This document shows, piece by piece, positions 1 through 5,168 of a DNA stretch of 5,510 nucleotides (positions are counted from its first letter, which is position 1; each line of letters starts with the position of its first letter). The translations under genes and the position numbers were made by a program. The stretch is taken from NCBI GenBank assembly GCA_964569555.1, contig CAZMTT010000055.1, positions 1 to 5,510 of the forward strand. The letters are read 5' to 3'. A model generated the notes under the pieces. It searched no databases, was not told the origin of the DNA, and saw nothing but the letters and a program-made list of their open reading frames with translations. The DNA comes from G020353235 sp964569555 (GTDB taxonomy: Bacteria > Chloroflexota > Dehalococcoidia > Dehalococcoidales > JAUYDJ01).

Positions 1-452
1 ACCTCAATAGTGTTATTACCGACTTAGCTTCAGAAACAGAAGTACTTTGCCGGGAAATGGGTCTTCAGTTCAAGGTTGGCCAGCTAGAAAATCTGGCTGT
101 GAAAGGAGATAAAGTCGAGCTAAAGAAGCTCTTTTTCAATCTGCTTGACAATGCCATTAGATACACTCCAAGCGGTGGTACTGTATCAGTTTCTGTAGAA
201 AGAAAGGGAGATACTGCGGTAGTAGCTGTCGAGGATTCAGGTATCGGCATCCCTGAAGAGCATATACCACATATCTTCGAACGCTTCTACCGGGTGGACA
301 AGGCTCGCTCCCGGGCTGAGGGGGGTGCTGGGCTGGGCCTGTCAATCTGCCAGCATATCGCTGAGGCTCATGGTGGTAGGATTGAGGTTGAAAGCCAGGT
401 GGGGCAAGGAAGCACTTTTTCCGTATTTCTACCACTCTTAGAAAAGAACTAA
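1..452 (+). CDS. Sensor histidine kinase, C-terminal ATPase part (partial at left edge)
   Basis: This is the catalytic ATP-binding half of a two-component sensor kinase, which phosphorylates a His in its own dimerisation domain and then a partner response regulator. The frame is open from the first full codon at base 3 to TAA at 450-452, giving 149 visible residues. An internal ATG at 57 is not the true start, because the reading frame and family-like sequence continue upstream. All HATPase_c boxes are present in visible-fragment numbering: N box FFNLLDNAIRYTP at 44-56, G1 box EDSGIGIP at 77-84, F box IFERFYRVDK at 91-100, G2 box GGAGLGLSI at 107-115, and a final GQGSTF at 134-139. The enzyme therefore looks intact. 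The DHp domain with its phospho-His, the sensor and any membrane segments lie outside the window, so the stimulus and partner cannot be named. The gene is visibly more AT-rich than comEC. Confidence 0.95.
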   Translation, partial: LNSVITDLASETEVLCREMGLQFKVGQLENLAVKGDKVELKKLFFNLLDNAIRYTPSGGTVSVSVERKGDTAVVAVEDSGIGIPEEHIPHIFERFYRVDKARSRAEGGAGLGLSICQHIAEAHGGRIEVESQVGQGSTFSVFLPLLEKN

Positions 453-488
453 TTAAAGCCGAATGAGCCTGTTAGAATTTCGGTATTG

Positions 489-537
489 AACAAAACGCTA
501 TTTTGTGCAGTGGGGTAACAAACCGTTAGATTGTGCA
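489..537. repeat. Imperfect 21-bp direct repeat, two copies 28 bp apart
   Basis: The copies at 489-509 and 517-537 agree at 17 of 21 positions by direct count. Both begin AACAAA and end TTGTGCA; the differences fall in the middle. The first copy also contains an inverted repeat, ACAAAA (490-495) and TTTTGT (501-506) around a 5-base loop. The arrangement could be a paired protein-binding site or the remains of a duplicated element. No function is shown by the sequence. Confidence 0.55.
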
Positions 538-628
538 ATTAAAAAGGAACCAATATACGACTAGCCAGGACTAAAGGCTAACTCGAAGGTTCTACCTATC
601 GTACGGTACCGCCCACCATCAGGTAATT

Positions 629-670
629 CGCCGCAAGGGGGATTTTGTGGCGTTAGTCCCCGCCCCACAA
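629..670. other. Mutually exclusive hairpins
   Basis: CGCCGCAA at 629-636 can pair with TTGTGGCG at 645-652 (8 bp with one G-U, loop of 8). The same TTGTGGCG can instead pair with CGCCCCACAA at 661-670 (8 bp with a 2-base bulge, loop of 8). A third choice pairs GGGGA (638-642) with TCCCC (657-661). The stems share bases, so only one of the first two can form at once. No gene follows on the plus strand. On the minus strand this lies about 55 bases past the GYD stop and has no T-run, so a standard terminator is unlikely. Confidence 0.35.
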
Positions 671-676
671 CCACTT

Positions 677-700
677 AGCCAGCCACTCAGCCAGCCAGCC
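677..700. repeat. Short AGCC-rich tandem tract
   Basis: AGCC occurs twice in a row at 677-684 and three times at 689-700, separated by ACTC. This is a short low-complexity tract just past the end of the GYD gene. Slippage during replication could change its length. Nothing indicates a function. Confidence 0.5.
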
Positions 701-725
701 GACAGATTATGTTAGTGCTTCCCGC

Positions 726-1013
726 CTAGAGCATGGCCAGGAATTCTTTCCACGGTGTCGCCACCAGCGTCTCCGTGGATGACCGCCCGTAGGCGCGGAT
801 AATCATGGCCGCTCTCTCCACCTGCTTCAGGTCGTCCGACTCCACAATGTCAACCACATCGAAGCGTCCCATAGTGGCATAGCTATCCTTCCACTTCACT
901 TTGGGACAGTCGCTCCTGATTTTGGCTGACACCGCCGCCGCTATTTCCTTGAATTCGGCGGGGTCGGTAAATGCCCGTGGGGAAATCCGGCTGAGAACGA
1001 CATAGGTCGCCAT
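726..1013 (-). CDS. GYD-domain protein
   Basis: This 95-residue protein resembles the GYD family (Pfam GYD), small alpha/beta proteins of the dimeric ferredoxin-like type whose biochemical role is not established. The opening MATYVVLSRISP is a typical first strand. The family signature lies in the middle, YATMGRFDVVDIVESDD, with GRFD where many members have GRYD. It is followed by a helix and the typical STETLVATPWKEF tail. I chose ATG at 1013 because a strong SD, GGGAGGT (plus-strand 1019-1025), stands 5 bases upstream. A longer reading from TTG at 1118 would add 35 residues unlike the family, and that TTG lies inside the -35 box of the promoter. There is no signal peptide or membrane segment, so it should be cytoplasmic. 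It is convergent with the kinase and divergent from comEA, so it is a single-gene unit in view. The family call is good; the function is unknown. Confidence 0.85.
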   Translation of the reverse strand: MATYVVLSRISPRAFTDPAEFKEIAAAVSAKIRSDCPKVKWKDSYATMGRFDVVDIVESDDLKQVERAAMIIRAYGRSSTETLVATPWKEFLAML

Positions 1014-1018
1014 ATGAC

Positions 1019-1025
1019 ACCTCCC
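1019..1025 (-). promoter_or_regulatory. Ribosome binding site of the GYD gene
   Basis: On the minus strand this reads GGGAGGT, 5 bases before ATG at 1013. It fixes the start of the GYD gene and argues against the longer TTG reading. Confidence 0.8.
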
Positions 1026-1089
1026 TTTTCCCTCGTTCTGCCTCAAGTCATATATTTTCAGGCTTAACCTAGTCTGCCGAGATGACCGA

Positions 1090-1118
1090 ATATTAGCACC
1101 CGCCAGAATGGCTGTCAA
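1090..1118 (-). promoter_or_regulatory. Sigma70-type promoter of the GYD gene
   Basis: On the minus strand the -35 box is a perfect TTGACA (1118-1113). It is followed by exactly 17 bases and a -10 box TAATAT (1095-1090), which matches 4 of 6 consensus bases. Transcription should start near 1083, giving a leader of about 70 bases before ATG at 1013. The leader can fold a small imperfect hairpin between 1040-1046 and 1057-1063. Confidence 0.65.
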
Positions 1119-1175
1119 GCGCCCACAGCCTCTGGTATGACCATTTCTGGCTGGCGCTAGCCGCTAAGCCCCCGA

Positions 1176-1192
1176 GGGCATTAATATTGCCC
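1176..1192. promoter_or_regulatory. Inverted repeat upstream of the comEA promoter
   Basis: GGGCA at 1176-1180 and TGCCC at 1188-1192 flank the AT-rich centre TTAATAT. The site ends 10 bases before the proposed comEA -35 box, a plausible place for an activator or repressor. It is short and could be chance, and no regulator can be named. Confidence 0.3.
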
Positions 1193-1202
1193 ATTAGCTG
1201 AT

Positions 1203-1232
1203 TTGACGCCGCCAAGGGCTTTATTTTATGGT
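1203..1232 (+). promoter_or_regulatory. Probable promoter of comEA-comEC
   Basis: TTGACG at 1203-1208 matches the -35 consensus at 5 of 6 bases. After 18 bases comes TATGGT at 1227-1232, matching the -10 at 4 of 6. Transcription would start near 1239, leaving a leader of about 40 bases. Together with the GYD promoter it makes 1014-1279 a divergent control region. Confidence 0.45.
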
Positions 1233-1268
1233 AAGTTTAATTGCCTTCCTGCAGTCAGCGTCAGCACC

Positions 1269-1274
1269 GGAGGT
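1269..1274 (+). promoter_or_regulatory. Ribosome binding site of comEA
   Basis: GGAGGT stands 5 bases before ATG at 1280. It selects that start over the in-frame TTG at 1241, which has no comparable site and would add 13 residues ahead of the membrane anchor. Confidence 0.85.
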
Positions 1275-1279
1275 CTTTT

Positions 1280-1789
1280 ATGACAAGCGATAAATCTAAC
1301 CAGTTCTGGATGATACTTATCATCATGCTCGTGGCCATTATCATCGCCGGCGGGATATTAATCGGGACACAGTACAGTAAGCCGGTGGAGATTGCCATCT
1401 CCAATCCCCCCGCCCCACAGCCGCCCGACTATATCTACATCGGCGGCGCGGTCGATAACCCCGGCTTATATCCGGTAAGCGCCGGTGACAGCCTGGAGGC
1501 TCTCATTCAGGCTGCCGGCGGCACCAGTGATGGCGCCGACCCTGCCCGGCTCAGGCTCTATGTCCCCACCACCACCGAGGCGGAACAGCCGCAGAAGGTC
1601 AACATCAACCGGGCGGGAGCGTGGTTGCTTGATGCCCTGCCCGGCATCGGGCCCGCCCGGGCGCAGGACATCGTTGACTATCGCCAGGAGAACGGGCAAT
1701 TCCACCATATTAACGATATAACCAGGATAGACGGCATCGGCCCGTCTATCTTTGATAATCTCAAGGACCTGATTACGGTAGCTGACTAA
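1280..1789 (+). CDS. comEA: Competence protein ComEA, membrane-anchored DNA-binding protein
   Basis: ComEA binds incoming double-stranded DNA on the outer face of the membrane and hands it to the ComEC channel during natural transformation. The 169-residue protein has, in order: a short polar N-terminus; one membrane anchor at about 10-30 (MILIIMLVAIIIAGGILIGT), leaving the rest outside; a proline-rich spacer at 41-50; an SLBB-type domain from about 51 (YIYIGGAVDNPGLYPV, then LEALIQAAGG); and a pair of helix-hairpin-helix motifs at 106-167. The HhH motifs are marked by VNINRA, LPGIGPARAQDIVDYRQENG and IDGIGPSIFDNLKDLITV. The second half of the SLBB domain and the usual flexible linker look shortened: only about 25 residues separate AAGG from VNIN. 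ATG at 1280 is set by GGAGGT. comEC follows after 18 bases, so the two genes are probably co-transcribed. Identification is secure. Confidence 0.95.
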   Translation: MTSDKSNQFWMILIIMLVAIIIAGGILIGTQYSKPVEIAISNPPAPQPPDYIYIGGAVDNPGLYPVSAGDSLEALIQAAGGTSDGADPARLRLYVPTTTEAEQPQKVNINRAGAWLLDALPGIGPARAQDIVDYRQENGQFHHINDITRIDGIGPSIFDNLKDLITVAD

Positions 1790-1807
1790 GCGATAAGGCA
1801 GATAACA

Positions 1808-4237
1808 GTGTCACTCATCTATCTCAGCGTTGCCTGGGTGGTCGGCATCTTTCTGGGGTCAAAGTTCAGTCCCCCCCTCGCCCTCGTTCTGGTCGGGCTT
1901 ATCCCCCTCCCCCTGCTTTTCGTCTTTCGGCAGCAGCTCAAAACGATAGTCCTGACCAGCCTGTGTCTGGTCACCCTCGTTGGCGGTGCCCTCTGCTTCC
2001 AGTCCAGCCTGCCCGCCATTGATGAGAGCCAGCTTCGGTTCTACAACGACGGGGAAACAGTCGAAGTCAGGGGGATGATAAGCGATTACCCCGAGGTCAG
2101 GGACAAGACCACCCACCTCCGCCTCACCACCACCGCAATTAAAGTTGGCGATGAGTGGCAGCCGGTAGCGGGGAAAGCCCTGCTCTTCGTGCCCCGATAC
2201 CCTGCCTATGAGTACGGCGATGTGCTCCGGGTCAGCGGGGAACTTGAGACACCGCCCCAGCTTGACGGCTTTGACTATAAAGATTACCTCGCCCACCGGG
2301 AAATCTTCAGCACCATGCTCTACCCCACGATAGAAATTCAGCAGAGGGGGCAGGGCTCCACCCTGCTTACCGGCATTTACTGGTTAAGAAGCCGCCTGTC
2401 CCGGAGCATGGCGAACATACTGCCCGAGCCCAAGGCGTCCCTCGCCCAGGGGGTTATCCTGGGCATCCGGAGCAACATCCCGGCACCGGTTAAAGATAGC
2501 TTTGTTAAAAGCGGCACCGCCCATCTACTGGCCATCTCCGGCCTGCACCTCAGCATTGTGGCCGGCATACTGCTCAGTCTGGGCATATGGCTCTTCGGGC
2601 GCCGACACTACCTCTACATCTGGCTGGCTTTAAGCGTAATCTGGCTCTTCGCCCTGCTCACCGGGATGCACCCGCCCATAGTCCGTGGTGCCATTATGGC
2701 CAGCCTGTTTCTGACTGCCGAGCTTCTGGGCAGGCAGCGCAGCGCCTTTACCGCCCTCGCCTTTGCCGCCGCCATAATGGTCGGTCTCAGCCCCCACATC
2801 CTGTGGGACGCCTCTTTCCAGCTGAGCTTCATGGCGATGACCGGCTTAATCTTCCTGGCACCACCGCTTATGGCGCTGGGGAGGCGGGGGGTCAAAGCCA
2901 CGCTGGGTGAAAGCCGGGCTGCCGGCATCGCCAGTATCATCACCGACAGCTTCGCCATTACCCTGAGTGCCATCATTGCCGTTTGGCCCCTGATTGCCCA
3001 CTACTTCGGCATTGTCTCTCTGGTCAGCCTGCCGGCTACCCTCTTCGCCCTGCCGGCACTGCCGGCGGTTATTGTCACCGGCGTGCTCGCCGGCGGCCTG
3101 GGGCTGATTGCCCTGCCAGTTGGTCAGGTAGTAGCCTGGCTGGCCTGGCTCTTTCTGGCCTATATGCTGCTGGTGGTCAATATCTTTGCCGCCATCCCCG
3201 TCGCCTATATTGAGGTGGGTGCGGTTACCCCTTATCTCATCGGGGCTTACTATCTGGGGCTGGCTCTGGCCATCTATCTCTATCGGCGCCGGCAGCAGGT
3301 GGGCACCCTCACCGCCAGGACATTGAGTACCGCCCGGTCAGGCATGGATAAAGCCAGCAGTTTTGTCTCGCTAACACCCAAAAAATGGCTTATCCCGCCG
3401 CTGGTGGTGGTCACCATTCTGGTTTCTATCACCGCCGCCACCATGCCCGATGATAAGCTTCATGTCAGCTTCCTCAATGTTGGCCAGGGGGATGCCATAC
3501 TGGTGCAGACCCCGGCCCACCATGATATTCTCATTGACGGCGGCCCCAGCCCGCAGGCGATAGGTCTGGGACTGGGACAGAAAATGCCTTTCTGGGACCG
3601 GACCATTGACCTGGTAGTATTAACCCATCCCCACGCCGACCACCTCACCGGCCTGGTTGAGGTCCTGGAGCGGTACCGGGTGAAGCAGGTGCTGATGCCT
3701 GAGGGGGACGGCGCTTCCTCAATCTATGATGAGTGGCTTAAATCTCTTAAGGCAAAACAGTTCAAGCCAACCTTTGCCCGGGCCGGGCAGCGGATTGACC
3801 TGGGTGATGGGGTAGTCTTTGAGGTGCTCAACCCCCCCACCCCCTATTTAAGCGACACCGAATCTGATATCGACAATAATGGCGTCACCCTGAAGATAAG
3901 CATGGCTGAGGTTAGCTTTCTGCTTACCGCCGATATAATGTGGGAGGCGGAATCTGAGCTTATCGCCCGTAGAGCTAATCTCAATAACACCGTGCTCAAG
4001 GTGGCTCACTGCGGCTCAAAGACCTCCACCACCCCCGAATTTCTGGCCGTGGCCAGCCCGCAGGTGGCCGTCATCTCCGTCGGCGACAATACCTATGGCC
4101 ACCCCAGCCCTGAGGTTATCGCCCGGCTGGAAAATAGCCTTGGCCCGGCCAGTATCTACCGCACCGATGAGCAGGGAACAATAGAATTTATTACCGATGG
4201 GGAGAGGTTGTGGGTGGCGGTAGAAAAGCCAAAATAG
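1808..4237 (+). CDS. comEC: Competence protein ComEC, DNA-uptake channel with C-terminal MBL-fold domain
   Basis: ComEC is the membrane channel that carries single-stranded DNA into the cell in natural transformation. This 809-residue copy has the full family layout. Membrane helices at about 3-66 bracket the start of a DUF4131-type soluble domain (about 70-180). The Competence core (about 205-495) carries HLLAISGLHLSI at 239-250, TGMHPPIVRGA at 285-295 and FQLSFMAMTG at 337-346. A last helix lies near 528-545. A metallo-beta-lactamase-fold domain fills 550-809, with LNVGQGDAILV (556-566), ILIDGGP (574-580), the metal motif THPHADH (606-612), FLLTADI (704-710), KVAHCGSKTS (731-740) and YGHPSPEV (763-770). 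Cys735 stands where HHGS has its second His. The start is GTG at 1808, with only a weak AAGG site 9 bases upstream, so translation may be coupled to comEA. The gene ends with tandem stops TAG TAA. The MBL domain is thought to degrade the non-transported strand. Confidence 0.96.
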   Translation: MSLIYLSVAWVVGIFLGSKFSPPLALVLVGLIPLPLLFVFRQQLKTIVLTSLCLVTLVGGALCFQSSLPAIDESQLRFYNDGETVEVRGMISDYPEVRDKTTHLRLTTTAIKVGDEWQPVAGKALLFVPRYPAYEYGDVLRVSGELETPPQLDGFDYKDYLAHREIFSTMLYPTIEIQQRGQGSTLLTGIYWLRSRLSRSMANILPEPKASLAQGVILGIRSNIPAPVKDSFVKSGTAHLLAISGLHLSIVAGILLSLGIWLFGRRHYLYIWLALSVIWLFALLTGMHPPIVRGAIMASLFLTAELLGRQRSAFTALAFAAAIMVGLSPHILWDASFQLSFMAMTGLIFLAPPLMALGRRGVKATLGESRAAGIASIITDSFAITLSAIIAVWPLIAHYFGIVSLVSLPATLFALPALPAVIVTGVLAGGLGLIALPVGQVVAWLAWLFLAYMLLVVNIFAAIPVAYIEVGAVTPYLIGAYYLGLALAIYLYRRRQQVGTLTARTLSTARSGMDKASSFVSLTPKKWLIPPLVVVTILVSITAATMPDDKLHVSFLNVGQGDAILVQTPAHHDILIDGGPSPQAIGLGLGQKMPFWDRTIDLVVLTHPHADHLTGLVEVLERYRVKQVLMPEGDGASSIYDEWLKSLKAKQFKPTFARAGQRIDLGDGVVFEVLNPPTPYLSDTESDIDNNGVTLKISMAEVSFLLTADIMWEAESELIARRANLNNTVLKVAHCGSKTSTTPEFLAVASPQVAVISVGDNTYGHPSPEVIARLENSLGPASIYRTDEQGTIEFITDGERLWVAVEKPK

Positions 4238-4262
4238 TAATCAAAAATTGGCCAAAAGGCTA

Positions 4263-4291
4263 TTGTAGATTTTTAATTATCGGATTATAAT
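4263..4291 (+). promoter_or_regulatory. Sigma70-type promoter of the usp-trkA unit
   Basis: A perfect -10 box TATAAT lies at 4286-4291. Exactly 17 bases upstream is TTGTAG (4263-4268), which keeps only the TTG of the -35 consensus. Transcription would start near 4298, about 25 bases before the usp start. The surrounding AT-rich stretch (4232-4300) contrasts with the GC-rich genes either side. Confidence 0.6.
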
Positions 4292-4322
4292 ATCCTTCAA
4301 GCCGCTGGAAAAGGCTTTGGTG

Positions 4323-4748
4323 ATGGGGTTTAACAAAATTCTGGTGCCGGTCTGCGGTACCGAAGCCGATGAAGAGGCGATCAAGCTAGCCTGCGTGCTA
4401 TCCAAGAAGGCTAAGGGTAAAATCTGTGCGGTCTACGTTATCACGGTAAAGCGGAGCCTGCCCCTGGAAGCTGAGATTGAGCCGGAAACCCGAAGAGCCG
4501 AAGACATTCTGGACCAGATGGAGGGCTGTGCCGAGGAGCAGGACTACGAAGTGGAGACTGACGTGCTCCAAGCCCGCGAGGTCGGCTCAGCGATTATCGA
4601 TGAGGCCGTGGACCGAGGGGTAGACCTCATCCTGATGGGGGTTAAGTACAAGAAACGCTTCGGTCAGTTCAGTCTGGGCAACGTGGCACCCTATGTTCTG
4701 AAAAACGCCCCCTGCCCGGTTATACTCTACCACCAGTACACCGCATAA
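4323..4748 (+). CDS. Universal stress protein, UspA family
   Basis: This is a small cytoplasmic protein of the UspA fold; members bind ATP or act as partners and regulators of transporters. The 141 residues start with the typical first strand FNKILVPV (3-10) and an acidic helix. They end with the family tail VDLILMGVKYKKRFGQ, then LGNVAPYVLKNAPCPVILY (118-136). In ATP-binding members the loop reads G-2x-G-9x-G-(S/T). Here it is G106-VK-Y109-nine residues-G119-N120, so two key positions differ and ATP binding is doubtful. ATG at 4323 is preferred because AAAAGG (4309-4314) lies 8 bases upstream; GTG at 4320 or TTG at 4317 would add one or two residues. The gene ends with TAA TAA. A trkA-like gene begins 12 bases after its first stop, suggesting one operon and a role in ion-transport control. 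The family is clear; the ligand is not. Confidence 0.9.
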   Translation: MGFNKILVPVCGTEADEEAIKLACVLSKKAKGKICAVYVITVKRSLPLEAEIEPETRRAEDILDQMEGCAEEQDYEVETDVLQAREVGSAIIDEAVDRGVDLILMGVKYKKRFGQFSLGNVAPYVLKNAPCPVILYHQYTA

Positions 4749-4760
4749 TAAGTTTGCCAT

Positions 4761-5159
4761 ATGAAAATAGTAATTATGGGCTCAGGGCGGGTTGGTGCTC
4801 AGCTGGCCGCATTGCTGGACGCTGAGGGGCATCAGGTTACCGTTCTGGATACCGATGCCTACAGCTTCCGCCGCTTGCCCGCTGACTTCGGCGGCACGGC
4901 TCTGGTCGGCAACGGCCTTGACCAGCCAAGTCTGATAAAAGCGGGCATTGAAACCGCTGATGTCTTCGTAGCGGTAACCCAGGGCGATAACCGCAATGTT
5001 ATGGCGGCCCAAATCGCCCAGCATATCTTCAATGTGCCCAAGGTAATCTGCCGTATCTATGACCCCTTACGGCAGGAGCTTTACCAGACCCTGGGCATAG
5101 AAGCGATTAGCCCGACGACCATCTTCGCCCAGATGCTAAAGGAGAAGATAGAGGGCTAG
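4761..5159 (+). CDS. TrkA-N (RCK-N) NAD-binding protein, first of a tandem pair
   Basis: This 132-residue protein is a lone Rossmann domain of the TrkA-N/RCK-N type, which binds NAD(H) or nucleotides and gates potassium-uptake channels from the cytoplasmic side. It opens with MKIVIMGSGRVG, giving the dinucleotide motif G7-x-G9-x-x-G12. Asp30 at the end of the second strand (VLD) suits binding of the NAD ribose. Other family marks are VGNGLD (49-54), ADVFVAVTQGDNRN (66-79) and FNVPKVICRIYDP (90-102). It ends soon after the Rossmann domain (KEKIEG), so the C-terminal RCK-C ligand domain is absent. The ATG at 4761 fits the family start, but no convincing Shine-Dalgarno site precedes it; translation may depend on the usp gene ending 12 bases before. 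The next gene is a paralogue 9 bases on. A TrkA or Ktr-like subunit is the best reading; the exact partner channel is not in view. Confidence 0.9.
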   Translation: MKIVIMGSGRVGAQLAALLDAEGHQVTVLDTDAYSFRRLPADFGGTALVGNGLDQPSLIKAGIETADVFVAVTQGDNRNVMAAQIAQHIFNVPKVICRIYDPLRQELYQTLGIEAISPTTIFAQMLKEKIEG

Positions 5160-5164
5160 GGGAG
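5158..5164 (+). promoter_or_regulatory. Ribosome binding site of the second trkA-like gene
   Basis: AGGGGAG overlaps the last two bases of the preceding stop codon TAG (5157-5159) and lies 4 bases before ATG at 5169. This links translation of the two genes closely. Confidence 0.7.
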
Positions 5165-5168
5165 AAAG

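Larger units (their letters stand above)
453..725. other. Non-coding gap between convergent genes
   Basis: The kinase gene and the minus-strand GYD gene end toward each other across this 273-base gap. I see no convincing ORF, tRNA or rRNA in it. No strong GC hairpin followed by a T-run can be read on either strand, so neither gene has an obvious intrinsic terminator. The gap holds an imperfect direct repeat (489-537), competing hairpins (629-670), an 8-bp palindrome CGGTACCG at 604-611 and an AGCC-rich tract (677-700), described separately. Confidence 0.6.

Noticed and set aside
453..725. CRISPR array, tRNA or insertion sequence in the gap
   Set aside because: There are only two imperfect repeats with a 7-base spacer, no cloverleaf and no transposase or terminal inverted repeats.
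726..1118. Longer 130-residue reading of the GYD gene from TTG at 1118
   Set aside because: The added 35 residues are unlike the family, the TTG is part of the TTGACA -35 box, and ATG at 1013 has a strong SD.
1151..1166. GGCT/AGCC hairpin in the divergent region
   Set aside because: The stem is only 4-5 bp with no T-run and no conserved context; expected by chance in GC-rich DNA.
1241..1279. 13-residue N-terminal extension of comEA from TTG at 1241
   Set aside because: No SD precedes it, it starts right at the expected transcript start, and ATG at 1280 has GGAGGT at ideal spacing.
1485..1721. Plus-strand reading frame inside comEA
   Set aside because: It lies wholly within a confident ComEA gene in another frame and is Arg/Pro-rich, typical of a GC-rich shadow.
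1859..2296. 145-residue minus-strand reading opposite comEC
   Set aside because: It is antisense to conserved ComEC sequence with no SD or family resemblance.
2587..2910. 107-residue plus-strand reading inside comEC
   Set aside because: It overlaps the ComEC membrane core in another frame; composition is that of a shadow frame.
4249..4274. Possible terminator after comEC: TGGCC-AAAA-GGCTA stem followed by five T
   Set aside because: The stem is only 5 bp with a G-U pair, the T-run is 7 bases away, and the area overlaps the usp -35 box. It is too weak to call.
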